DNA from: VAZQ01 sp963739175
Lineage (GTDB): Bacteria > Pseudomonadota > Alphaproteobacteria > Rhizobiales > Xanthobacteraceae
Direction of reading: 5' to 3'
NCBI GenBank assembly: GCA_963739175.1
Contig: CAVTZH010000009.1
Location: forward strand, 682,001-746,000
DNA: 64,000 nt
Below are positions 54,334 to 63,181 of this stretch, one piece after another. Position numbers and translations under genes: made by a program. Under the pieces are notes generated by a model that saw only the letters and a program-made list of their open reading frames with translations, did not search any database and was not told the DNA's origin. How positions within the stretch are numbered: the first letter of the stretch is position 1; every line of letters begins with the position of its first letter.

Positions 54334-55794
54334 ATGACGCCGAGCCACATCAGCCGCCGCGCAATGTTGCAGGGGGCAACGGCGCTGGCCGCTTCGGTCG
54401 CCGGACCGGGCGATCTTCTGGCGCAAGCGACGACGCGAACCGCGGCCGGGCCGGGCGCACCGCTGCCGCCGCGCAGCGAGTTCGTCATCCGCGGCGCCGT
54501 CGTGCTGACCATGGATTCCAAGCTCGGCGATTTCGCGACCGGTGACGTGCACGTGCGCGACGGCGCGATCATCGCCGTTGCGCCAAAGATCGACGCCGCA
54601 AGCGCTCAGTCCGTCGATGGCCGCGGCATGATCTGCATGCCCGGCTTCATCGACACCCACTGGCATCTCTGGGCGAGCCTGTTGCGGCCGTTCGCGCGCG
54701 CCGATGTGTCGGAACTCGGCTACTTCGCCGTCACCAGTCGCCTGGGCCGGCTCTACACACCCGAGGACAGCTATCGCGGCGTGATGCTCGGCAGCGCCGA
54801 AGCCCTGAGCGCCGGCGTCACCACCGTGCACAACTGGGCGCACAATGTCCGCTCGCCGGAGCATGCCGATGCCGAGCTCTCCGCCATGCGCGACGCCGGC
54901 ATCCGCGGCCGCTTCGCCTACGGCCCGGCGCAGGGCATGCCCGACGACCAGCCGATGGACACGGCAGGATTGGCGCGTGTGAACCGCGACTGGATGCCGA
55001 ACGACGGCTTGCTGACGCTCGGCATCAATTCGCGCAATGTCGGCGCCAGCTCGATCAGCAAGCCTGGCGTGCGCGGGCTGCTCACGGCCGAGCAGGCGAA
55101 GCGCGACTGGGACGCCGCGCGGGCGCTCGGACTGCCGATCACGCTGCACACGTCGGGGCCAAGCCCGGTCACGGCGCTTGAGCAGGCCGGGATGCTCGGG
55201 TCCGATGTGCAACTCGTGCACCCGATGCTGACCACGCCGGAGGAGCGCGCGATCCTGAAGGCGCGCGGCGTCAGCTATTCGATCTCGCCGGTCGGTGAAC
55301 TGCGGCGGTCGTCGAGACTCGGCGTCATCCAGTTCGGCGAGTTGTTGGAGGCGGGCGTGAAGGTCAGTCTCTCGACCGACCACACCGCCAACTACAATTG
55401 CGATCCTTTCGTCGGCATGCGGCTCCTGTTCGCGCTCCACCTGCACCGGATCGGCAACGACAAGGTGCCGCTGACCATGAAGCGCCTGGTGCAGCTTGGA
55501 ACGCTCGATGGCGCGGTCGATCTCGGCGTCGCCGACAAGACCGGTTCGCTCACGCCCGGCAAGCGAGCCGACATCATCCTGGTGCGGACCACCGATCCCA
55601 ACATGGCGCCGATCAGCGATCCCTACGACGCGCTCGTGACGCTGGCGCAGCCGGCCAATATCGACACCGTGATCGTGGACGGCCGTATTCTGCGCCAGGC
55701 CGGCAAGTTCACCGCGCTCGACCATGGCAAAGTCGTGCGTGACGCCCATGAGGCGGCGATGGGGCTGCGCGCCAAGGCGAAGTGGCCGGCGTAG
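54334..55794 (+). CDS. Exported amidohydrolase (AtzA/TrzN/SsnA-like)
   Basis: A 486-residue TIM-barrel hydrolase with a twin-arginine signal (SRRAMLQGATALAASVAGPG). Metal ligands are read in GFIDTHWHLWASLLRPFA (H-x-H), LPITLHTSGPSPV (His), VQLVHPMLTTPEE (His) and VKVSLSTDHTANYNCDP (Asp). The C-terminal composite sheet (GSLTPGKRADIILVRTTDPN) is complete. The group deaminates or dechlorinates ring compounds. A GGGGAG site precedes the ATG. It converges on the Nudix gene with a 5-base gap. Confidence 0.91.
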   Translation: MTPSHISRRAMLQGATALAASVAGPGDLLAQATTRTAAGPGAPLPPRSEFVIRGAVVLTMDSKLGDFATGDVHVRDGAIIAVAPKIDAASAQSVDGRGMICMPGFIDTHWHLWASLLRPFARADVSELGYFAVTSRLGRLYTPEDSYRGVMLGSAEALSAGVTTVHNWAHNVRSPEHADAELSAMRDAGIRGRFAYGPAQGMPDDQPMDTAGLARVNRDWMPNDGLLTLGINSRNVGASSISKPGVRGLLTAEQAKRDWDAARALGLPITLHTSGPSPVTALEQAGMLGSDVQLVHPMLTTPEERAILKARGVSYSISPVGELRRSSRLGVIQFGELLEAGVKVSLSTDHTANYNCDPFVGMRLLFALHLHRIGNDKVPLTMKRLVQLGTLDGAVDLGVADKTGSLTPGKRADIILVRTTDPNMAPISDPYDALVTLAQPANIDTVIVDGRILRQAGKFTALDHGKVVRDAHEAAMGLRAKAKWPA

Positions 55795-55799
55795 GGGCG

Positions 55800-56228
55800 C
55801 TAGAGATACTTCGGCAGGTCGCGGATCAGCGCTCCCAAATCGGGCTCGTCCACCGCGTTGGCCGCGTCCTCCAATGTGAACCAGCGGCCGGCGCGCTCGC
55901 TCTGCTCGGGCCATGACTCCAGCCGTCCGGTGACGGCGAGGGCAAAGACCTCGACCGTGCACCAGACCGGCAATCCGTTGTCGAATAGCTTCTTGTAGTG
56001 GTAGCTGCCGATCGGACGCTTCTGGATCTCGCCGACCAGCCCCGCTTCCTCGCGCGCTTCCCGCGCCGCGCAATCCCAGGCGGCCTCGCGTTCAGCAGGC
56101 CAGCCTTTGGGGATGACCCAGCGGCCGGTATCGCGCGACGTGATCAGCATGACTTCAAGCGTGAGGTCGGGAAGTTGCCGATATGGCAGCGCGGCGAACT
56201 GGAAGTTGATGGCCTTCTCGGTGGTCAC
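55800..56228 (-). CDS. Nudix hydrolase (diphosphoinositol-polyphosphatase-like)
   Basis: A 142-residue Nudix enzyme that cleaves a diphosphate linkage. The Nudix box is intact: GWPAEREAAWDCAAREAREE, then AGLVG. YRQLPDLTLEVMLITSRDTG with RWVIPKGWP resembles the DIPP/MutT-like branch acting on diphosphoinositol phosphates or nucleotides. It starts at GTG and overlaps the stop of the phosphate permease gene upstream (GTGA), so the two are translationally coupled and probably linked in phosphate metabolism. Confidence 0.92.
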   Translation of the reverse strand: MTTEKAINFQFAALPYRQLPDLTLEVMLITSRDTGRWVIPKGWPAEREAAWDCAAREAREEAGLVGEIQKRPIGSYHYKKLFDNGLPVWCTVEVFALAVTGRLESWPEQSERAGRWFTLEDAANAVDEPDLGALIRDLPKYL

Positions 56229-57229
56229 GGCACTAGCCCCGACAGCCAGTAGAAGGTGGCGCCGATCAGCGCCGTCGCCGGCAAGGTGACGACCCAGGCC
56301 ATCACGATGCTGGTCGCCACGTTCCAGCGCACCGCCGAGACCTTGCGCGCGGCGCCGACACCGATGATCGATCCCGTGATGGTGTGCGTGGTCGAAACCG
56401 GAATGCCCAGATAGGTGGCGCCGAACAGCGTGATGGCGCCGCCGGTCTCGGCGCAGAAACCCTGCATCGGCGTCAACCGCGTGATCTTGGAGCCCATGGT
56501 CTTCACGATACGCCAGCCGCCGAACAGCGTGCCGAGCCCCATGGCCGCCTGGCAGGTGATCACCACCCAGAACGGCACGTAAAACTCGCTGCCCAGATGA
56601 CCTTGCGAGAACAACAGCACCGCGATGATGCCCATCGTTTTCTGTGCGTCGTTGCCGCCATGGCCGAGCGAATAGAACGACGCCGACACGAATTGCAGCC
56701 GGCGGAACGTACCGTCCACCGCGCGCGGGCTCGTTCGGACGAAAATCCATGACACGATCAGGATCAGCATCAAGGCGAGGAAGAAGCCGGTCATCGGCGA
56801 CAGGACGATTGCTGAACCGGTCTTGAGAACCCCGGCCCACACGATGGCGACGCCGCCCGCCTTGGCCACGCCCGCGCCGATCAGGCCGCCGATCAGCGCA
56901 TGCGAGCTCGACGACGGAATCCCGCCCCACCAGGTGATCAGGTTCCAGGCGATCGCACCCATCAAGGCGCCGAAGATGACGCGCGCATCGACCACGTCGG
57001 CGGCCACGATGCCGACGCCGACGGTCTGCGCCACGTGCAGGCCGAAGAACAGAAAAGCGATGAAGTTGAAGAACGCCGCCCAGGCCACGGCATAGCGTGG
57101 CCGCAGCACCCGCGTCGACACGATGGTGGCGATCGAATTCGCTGCGTCGTGCAGTCCGTTCAGGAAGTCGAAGGCCAGAGCAACAATGATCAAAGCGATC
57201 AGGACCGGCAGGCTGATAAGTGCATCCAC
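56225..57229 (-). CDS. PiT family inorganic phosphate transporter
   Basis: A 334-residue inner-membrane carrier that imports metal-phosphate with protons. The two PiT signature repeats appear as FDFLNGLHDAANSIATIVST near the N-terminus and YSLGHGGNDAQKTMGIIAVL in the second half. About ten helices can be traced, including TWWGGIPSSSSHALIGGLIG and the symmetric GIPVSTTHTITGSIIGVGAA. It starts at GTG with AGGA upstream, 14 bases after the DUF47 gene stop. The operon is DUF47-PiT-Nudix. Confidence 0.95.
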   Translation of the reverse strand: MDALISLPVLIALIIVALAFDFLNGLHDAANSIATIVSTRVLRPRYAVAWAAFFNFIAFLFFGLHVAQTVGVGIVAADVVDARVIFGALMGAIAWNLITWWGGIPSSSSHALIGGLIGAGVAKAGGVAIVWAGVLKTGSAIVLSPMTGFFLALMLILIVSWIFVRTSPRAVDGTFRRLQFVSASFYSLGHGGNDAQKTMGIIAVLLFSQGHLGSEFYVPFWVVITCQAAMGLGTLFGGWRIVKTMGSKITRLTPMQGFCAETGGAITLFGATYLGIPVSTTHTITGSIIGVGAARKVSAVRWNVATSIVMAWVVTLPATALIGATFYWLSGLVP

Positions 57230-57243
57230 CGCAAGTGATCCTG

Positions 57244-57894
57244 TCAGAGCTGATCGATGATAAGGGCGTTGATCTCGTTCGAGACGTCCTCCAGGCGGTC
57301 GACCACCGATTCCAGATGGTCGTAGAGCTCCGTGCCGATGACGAAATTCATCGCGCTGCCCTGTCCGTTGCGATTGGCGAGGTAGAGTGTCTTGCGGCCC
57401 TGGTCGTGCAATTGGTCGGCCTGATCCTCGATCCGGATGATCTCCTCGGTGATCGCCTGCAAGCGGGCGGCATTTTTGCCCATCGACTGCAGGAGCGGCA
57501 TGGCTTCCGCCATCAGCTTCGACGCCTGCAAGATAATGTTGCCCATCTGCTGCATGTGCGGCTCGAAGCTGCGCAGCTCGAACAGCATGATCGTCTTGGC
57601 GGTCTTGTTCATCTGGTCGATGGCGTCGTCCATCGAGGAGACCAGGTCTTGGATGTCGGTGCGGTCGAACGGCGTGATGAACGTGCGGCGCACCGCGGTC
57701 AGGACCTCCCGCGTCACCGCGTCGGCGTCGGTCTCGCGGTCGGAAATCTCCTTGCAGAAACGCTCGACTTCGGCGCCGCCCTTGAGCACGCCGCACAACG
57801 CCTCGGCCCCTGCGACGACAATGGCGGCGTGCCGTTCAAACAGCGGAAAAAAGCTGTCCTCCCTGGGCATGATGGCCTTGAACCAACCAAGCAC
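57244..57894 (-). CDS. DUF47 (PhoU-like) accessory protein of the PiT transporter
   Basis: A 216-residue helical protein of the TIGR00153/DUF47 family, related in fold to PhoU and encoded next to PiT carriers. MLGWFKAIMPREDSFFPLFE is the typical start, and the metal-binding repeats are ISDRETDADAVTREVLTAVR with FITPFDRTDIQDLVSSMDDA and RIEDQADQLHDQGRKTLYLA. It is thought to modulate PiT activity. First gene of the three-gene phosphate operon. Confidence 0.95.
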   Translation of the reverse strand: MLGWFKAIMPREDSFFPLFERHAAIVVAGAEALCGVLKGGAEVERFCKEISDRETDADAVTREVLTAVRRTFITPFDRTDIQDLVSSMDDAIDQMNKTAKTIMLFELRSFEPHMQQMGNIILQASKLMAEAMPLLQSMGKNAARLQAITEEIIRIEDQADQLHDQGRKTLYLANRNGQGSAMNFVIGTELYDHLESVVDRLEDVSNEINALIIDQL

Positions 57895-58004
57895 GGCGAC
57901 CTCCGGTCTGTACCCACACGATTCGCGCGAGTGTAGGCCCCGCCGGGGCTGTCACAAATCCTTCACATTGAAATATCCCCGGCCCTGAACGGGTCAGCGG
58001 CGCG

Positions 58005-59702
58005 TCAGCGGCCCTTGGGATTCAGGCTCGCCGGCGACAGCGTGATGGGGTCGCTTTCTTCAACTTGCGCGGCAGCCTCGGCCTCGCCCGCCGCCTCCAG
58101 CACCGGATAGGCGACCGAGCAGATATGGGAGTGGATGCGCTTCAGATCGCGCAGCACGTCCAGATGCAGCGACGTGGTCTCGATCGATTGCGACCGGCCT
58201 TCGCGCAGACGCTCGAAATGACTTTCCGCCGCCGCGAGCTCGGCGCTCCGGATCACCGCCTTTTCCGCAATGAGTTTGCGCGCATCCGCGATGTCGCCGG
58301 ACATGAACACGCTGAAACCCAGCCGGAGACTGTCGACGATCTGCTTGTGGAACGCCTCCAACTCGGCCGCTCCGTCGGGCGAGAACTCGATCCGGCGCTT
58401 GATCTTCTTGGTCGCGAGCTCGCACAGGTTCTTGTCGATGATGTCGCCGACATGCTCGAGATTGATCGCGAACGAGATGATCTCCATCGCGCGCTTGCCG
58501 TCGCGCTCGTCGAGGCTTTCGCGGGTCAGCTTCGTGACGTAGAGCTTGATGCATTCGTTAAGGTGGTCGACGACGTTGTCGGTGCGCGACACGTTGCCGA
58601 CCAGCGTGCGGTTGCCGGTCATCAGCGCCAGCATGACGTTGCGCAGCATGTTCTCGACGAAGTCGCCCATCCGCAAAGTTTCCCGCGCCGCATCCGTCAG
58701 GGCGAGCGACGGCGTCTCGAGCGCGCTCTCATCGAGATAGCGCGGTGCGTATTGGCTGTCGGAGGCGGGCTGCGTCGGGAACAGCTTGGTCAGCAACCAG
58801 GCCAGCGGATCGAGCAGGCCGATGAAGATGACCGCGAGCGCGACGTTGAAGGCGATGTGGAACTGCGCGGTCAGCATCCCGAGATTGGGCTGCAGCGACT
58901 GAAGCCATCCGGTCAGTGCGGGCAGGAACGGAACGATCAGGACGATGCCGACCAGCCGGTTGATCAGGTTGCCGACCGGCAGGCGGTAGCTCGCCGGGTC
59001 GTCGCGCCGGCCGCCCTCGAACACCGGGTTGATCGCGCTTCCCAAGTTCGCGCCCAGGACCAGCGCGAGCGCCGCCGACGGCGTGATGAAGTGCGAGTAC
59101 GCAAGCGACATGATCAGCAACACCGTCGCGACGCTCGAATGCGCGGCCCAGGTCAGCGCCGCCGCGATCACGATGCACAAGACGGGGTCGCCGGTGATCG
59201 ATTGCAGCAGGGTGCGGACGATCGGCGCGTCCTCGGCCGGCGCGAGGCCGACCATCAGGATGTGCAAGGCCAGCAGCATCAGGCCGAGGCCGATCGCAAT
59301 GCGGCCGGCGTTCTTGATGCGGGAATTGCCGCCGAAGCGGAAGGCCACCAGGCCGAATACGAAGAGAACGGGAGCGACGGCCGCGATATTGAAGGAGAGG
59401 ACTTGAACGATCAGCGTGGTTCCGACATTGGCGCCGAGCATGATCGCCAGTGCGGTGGCGAGCGGCAGCGCGCCCTCGGCCGCGAACGAGGCGGTCATCA
59501 GCCCGGTGGCGGTGCTCGACTGCAGGACCGCGGTCAATCCAAGGCCGGCGCCGAACGCGGAAAAGCGGTTGCCCAGCGCTTTGGACATGAGCCAGCGCAG
59601 GTCGGAGCCGAAGGCGCGCGAGATGCCGCTCTGGACCATGTGCAGGCCCCAGAGCAGCAACGCGACGCCACCCATCAGATCGAGAATGACGATCGTAGCC
59701 AT
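58005..59702 (-). CDS. Na/Pi-cotransporter family protein with C-terminal PhoU domain
   Basis: A 565-residue membrane protein of the NptA/YjbB type. Two repeated transport units carry GLGLTAVLQSSTATGLMTAS and TWAAHSSVATVLLIMSLAYS (the QSSS-like motif varied to HSSV in the second), with LGANVGTTLIVQVLSFNIAA and LGANLGSAINPVFEGG. After residue ~350 a helical PhoU-like domain follows (GDFVENMLRNVMLALMTGNR; NLEHVGDIIDKNLCELATKK). It exports or imports phosphate with sodium. The ATG at 59702 is chosen as the first near the opening membrane helix; a long upstream in-frame extension is not protein-like. Confidence 0.93.
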   Translation of the reverse strand: MATIVILDLMGGVALLLWGLHMVQSGISRAFGSDLRWLMSKALGNRFSAFGAGLGLTAVLQSSTATGLMTASFAAEGALPLATALAIMLGANVGTTLIVQVLSFNIAAVAPVLFVFGLVAFRFGGNSRIKNAGRIAIGLGLMLLALHILMVGLAPAEDAPIVRTLLQSITGDPVLCIVIAAALTWAAHSSVATVLLIMSLAYSHFITPSAALALVLGANLGSAINPVFEGGRRDDPASYRLPVGNLINRLVGIVLIVPFLPALTGWLQSLQPNLGMLTAQFHIAFNVALAVIFIGLLDPLAWLLTKLFPTQPASDSQYAPRYLDESALETPSLALTDAARETLRMGDFVENMLRNVMLALMTGNRTLVGNVSRTDNVVDHLNECIKLYVTKLTRESLDERDGKRAMEIISFAINLEHVGDIIDKNLCELATKKIKRRIEFSPDGAAELEAFHKQIVDSLRLGFSVFMSGDIADARKLIAEKAVIRSAELAAAESHFERLREGRSQSIETTSLHLDVLRDLKRIHSHICSVAYPVLEAAGEAEAAAQVEESDPITLSPASLNPKGR

Positions 59703-59865
59703 TCGCCCACCGTACAGCGGTGGAAAACCCATGCCAATGCATGACGTTGCGGCCGGCGGCCGCAGCGGAGGCCCGCCGGCCGAAGCATCGCTGCCGGCGA
59801 CTGCGCGGCATCCTTCCGCATGGGGCTGCGAGCGGGTACAGTCGCGCTGGAGCAGGGACCGACCC

Positions 59866-60126
59866 ATGACACCAAACACCGCCTGGCTGGTTTTCCGCGT
59901 CTTGCGCATCGGCTTCTGGCTGGCGACCGTCGTTTACTATTTCGAGTTCACCCGGAACCGGGCGGACTACCTGACGCCGTTCGGGCATCTGCTGACACGG
60001 ACCGAGATGTGGATGTTCGGCCTGCCTTTGGCCGCGATGTTCCTCGGATTCATGGAATTGATGATGCGCGAGTGGGCTGGACTGCCGGCGCCCGCCATTG
60101 GCCGCGACTGGACCACGAAGCGATAA
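59866..60126 (+). CDS. Small two-helix membrane protein, unknown function
   Basis: An 86-residue protein with two membrane helices (VFRVLRIGFWLATVVYYFEF; MWMFGLPLAAMFLGFMELMM) joined by a short charged loop. GGGA precedes the ATG. It lies between the divergent Na/Pi cotransporter and a convergent PhnD-like gene. No family recognised. Confidence 0.62.
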   Translation: MTPNTAWLVFRVLRIGFWLATVVYYFEFTRNRADYLTPFGHLLTRTEMWMFGLPLAAMFLGFMELMMREWAGLPAPAIGRDWTTKR

Positions 60127-60137
60127 CGCCTTGCGGA

Positions 60138-61118
60138 TTACCGGCAGGCGTAGCGGACGCTGATCTCCTCGTCGATCTTGCGCACGAGCGCCCAGTCGTC
60201 CCGGTAGTTGATCGGCATGAACCGCGACACGCGCAGCGGCGCGAACTCTTTCGCGAGCTCGCTCCCGGCCCACGGGAAGCTGAAGAACGCCTCGCGGATC
60301 CTGTTGGCGAGCTGTGGATCGAGGTTGTGGGCGAGACCGAAGCCCGCGGTCGGAAACCGGGCCGACCGGTACACGGTCACGATCTGCTCTTGCTTCACCA
60401 CGCCGCGCGCCATCATCCGGTGCATTACTTCGTTGGCGATCGCGGCCGCGTCGTAGTCCTTGCTGGCAACGCCGAGCACCGAATTCTCGTGCCGGCCGGC
60501 GAACACGGCGGTGTAGTCCCTGCGAGGTTCGAGGCCGTACGTGCCGCGCAGCAGCACCGACGGCACCTTGAAACCCGAGTTGGACGTCGGCGAGGTGAAG
60601 GCAAGACGGCGACCCTTCAGGTCCGCGGGCGTCACGATGCCGCTGCCCGGATAGGTGATGACCTCCATCTCGTATCCGAGAATGCCATCGTCTCCTCCCA
60701 TGATCGCGAACGGCACGAAGCCGGCGCAGTTCACCGCAAGCGGGACCGCACCGGTGCCGAACGCCGCAATGTGCAGCCGGCCCGCCCGCATCGCCTCGAT
60801 CTGCGCGGTGTTGGATTGCGCCGCGAAAAACCGGACCGGCCGTTCGGCCGCTTTTTCCAGATGGCGCAGGAAGCCGTTCCACGTGCTGCGGTAGAGCGCG
60901 GGGTCTTCTCCCGGCGTGTACGCGAACAGGAGGGCGGCAGGGCTGCTCGTCTTGGCGGGCGTATCGGCAACAAGGTCGCCGTCGGCGTCGGTGTAGCGCG
61001 CATCGAGCGCAGCCGCCGAAGTTGCGGCAAGGGCGATGAGACAGATCAGCGCCCAGCGCAGACATATGCTCGCACGGCGCGTCTGGTGTCGGCTCGACGT
61101 GTTGCCAGGTCTCGGCAT
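60138..61118 (-). CDS. Phosphate/phosphonate ABC transporter binding protein, PhnD-like
   Basis: A 326-residue periplasmic receptor of the PhnD/SsuA2/PBP2 type. After a signal helix (RWALICLIALAATSAAALDA) come LLFAYTPGEDPALYRSTWNG, FFAAQSNTAQIEAMRAGRLH, GSGIVTPADLKGRRLAFTSP and TSNSGFKVPSVLL, the usual phosphonate-binding blocks. PhnD relatives bind phosphonates, phosphite or phosphate. No PhnC or PhnE is adjacent, but the neighbouring phosphate genes fit the theme. Confidence 0.9.
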   Translation of the reverse strand: MPRPGNTSSRHQTRRASICLRWALICLIALAATSAAALDARYTDADGDLVADTPAKTSSPAALLFAYTPGEDPALYRSTWNGFLRHLEKAAERPVRFFAAQSNTAQIEAMRAGRLHIAAFGTGAVPLAVNCAGFVPFAIMGGDDGILGYEMEVITYPGSGIVTPADLKGRRLAFTSPTSNSGFKVPSVLLRGTYGLEPRRDYTAVFAGRHENSVLGVASKDYDAAAIANEVMHRMMARGVVKQEQIVTVYRSARFPTAGFGLAHNLDPQLANRIREAFFSFPWAGSELAKEFAPLRVSRFMPINYRDDWALVRKIDEEISVRYACR

Positions 61119-61278
61119 GGGTGTCCGCCCCTGACCGTCGCTGCGGGTCAACGCGGCCCGATCAAGAGACCATGAGATCGGCGCGCTGGGAAGAATTAAG
61201 TCAAGCGACCGTCTGACGGAAGATGTCGCAGGGTAGCACAAGCGTGGCCGCGGGTTGTTACACGTTCTGCCTGCGCGC

Positions 61279-62275
61279 TCAGAATTGCTGGATGCCTGCG
61301 GAGCGGATCGCCGCGCGCATTTTTTCGATTTCGGTATCGGCCAGTTTTTTCAGATATTCCGGCGAGCGCTGGTCGCGCGTGGCCACGTTCGCGACGATGT
61401 CCTTGAACCGATCGTGCACCCAGGGCGTGTCGAGGGTCTCCGCAAGCGCCGCATTGAGCCTGCGGACGATCGGCTCCGGCGTATCCTTCGGGAAGAACAG
61501 GCCGAACCAGGTGCTGACGTCGAAATCGGGCAGGCCCTGCTCGGCCGTGCTCGGCAGGTTCGGCAGTTCGGGCGAGCGCTTCGGTTGCAGAATGGCGATG
61601 CCCTTGACGGAGTTGGCCTCGATCAGCGGCTTGCCGGTCGGACTGAGCGTGCAGATGTAGTCATAGCGGCCGGCGATCAGGTCCTGCATCGCCGGGCCGC
61701 CGCCGCGATACGGCACATGGGTGACCGTGCCGATGCCGAGCGCCGCATTGAGCAGCTCGCAGAACAGGTGGCCGGTCGAGCCGGCTCCCGCCGAACCGTA
61801 TTGCACCGTCTTCAGGTTGGCCCTGACATAGGTGGCGAATTCCTGCAGCGTGTTGGCGGGAAAGTCCTTGCGCGCGAGCAGCACGGTCGGCTGGCTTCCC
61901 ATCAAGCCGGCCGGCACGAGGTCGGTCGCGAAATTGTAGAGCGGCGCCTTGTAGAGCGTCTGGTTGATGGCGTCGGCGGTGGTGCCGACGACCATGGTGT
62001 AGCCGTCGGGCGTCGACTTCACCACTTTCGCCGAGCCCAGCATGCCGCCGGCGCCGCCGACGTTCTCGATCACCACCTGCTGGCCAAGCACCTCGGACAG
62101 CCGCTTGGCGATGATGCGCCCCAGCACATCGGTGCCGCCGCCCGGGGGAAATGGCACCACCATGGTCACCGGCCGCGCCGGCCAGGCTTGCGCAGCGGCC
62201 GGGCTCACGCCGGCGCCGAAGACTGCAAAAGCCAAGAGCGCAAAGGCCCAGCGCGCCAGCAGGATCTGGTCTCAT
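61279..62275 (-). CDS. Bug family TTT receptor (frameshift in the signal peptide)
   Basis: Periplasmic carboxylate receptor of about 331 residues. The mature part is intact: AWPARPVTMVVPFPPGGGTD, then VVIENVGGAGGMLGSAKVVK and VPYRGGGPAMQDLIAGRYDY. The ATG at 62275, with AGGGGACG upstream, is one base out of frame with LLARWAFALLAFAVFG, the signal helix. Removing a base near 62271 joins them; otherwise the start would fall inside the signal. Fourth Bug receptor in the window, again without TctA or TctB. It lies downstream of an alpha/beta hydrolase and an LLM flavoenzyme on the same strand. Confidence 0.89.
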
Positions 62276-62341
62276 GGTGCGTCCCCTTCAGCCCGGCAGG
62301 TTGAGCGATCGGTCCAGCATAGGCGGTCGGCTCGACCGATT

Positions 62342-63162
62342 TCAATGTCCGCTGGCAGCATTGGCCGCCAGAAAATCGCCCATGATCTTCCCGACCGCGT
62401 CGGAATTCTCGAGATGCGGCAGGTGACCGGCGTTGTCGATCGAGTTCGACCCGCGCGCCGGCAATCGATTTGGCGAACTCCTGCGCGTAGGCGGGGTCGA
62501 TGATCCCGTCCGCCTTGCCCCAGACGATCAGCGTCGGCGCCGCAACGCGGTGAATGCGGTTCTTGAATCCGCGGTCGGCGATCGGCCAGACGAATTTGCC
62601 GGTGCAGGCCTGCGCCCAGATGAATTTTGCGAGCGTGTCGACGCGCGCGTCGGGATCGCTCGGCACGTGGAAAAAGCGTTGCGCCGCTTCGCCATCGGGA
62701 TCGGCGAACAGCGCGCGCCGGCGTGCGTCGGGGCTGAGCAGCATCCAGTTCTTGACCGGGAGGTCATCCCGCCACAGCCCGACCGGATCGATCAGCACCA
62801 GCCGGCTAACCGACTTCGGCGCCGCCGCCGCGAACTCGGCGGCGAGGAGACCGCCGAAGGAATGGCCGGCCAGCGCCGGCGCGGTGAGCTCCAGCCTGTC
62901 GAACAGCTCGCCATGATAGACGACGAGGTCGAGCCAGTTGTCGAGCGCATGCACGGCTTCGATGGTCGCCATGGCTGGTGCCGGGAAATTTCGGCGCGTA
63001 GACCGTGTTGCCGTTCGCAAGGCGCGCAACGAACGCGCGGTCGGGAGCAAGCCCCCACGGCCCGTGCAGATAAACCAGCGGCGGACCACGACCCGAAACC
63101 TCGACTTCGGTTTCGATCCGGTCATGCCAAAGCCGGAGCTTGCGCACCTCGGGAGCGGACAT
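62342..63162 (-). CDS. Alpha/beta hydrolase (two frameshifts)
   Basis: Serine hydrolase of about 272 residues, of the kind that opens C-C or ester bonds in ring-cleavage pathways. MSAPEVRKLRLWHDRIETEV opens the chain; GPPLVYLHGPWGLAPDRAFV has the oxyanion region; the nucleophile elbow is AGHSFGGLLAAEF; the acid lies in LIVWGKADGIIDPAYAQEF; the His is in DNAGHLPHLENSD. Frames break near 62980 and near 62440; single-base repairs give a normal protein ending NAASGH. GGAAAGC precedes the ATG. It probably forms a catabolic operon with the LLM enzyme upstream. Confidence 0.86.
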
Positions 63163-63181
63163 GTTTGCTTTCCGTCCGCGC

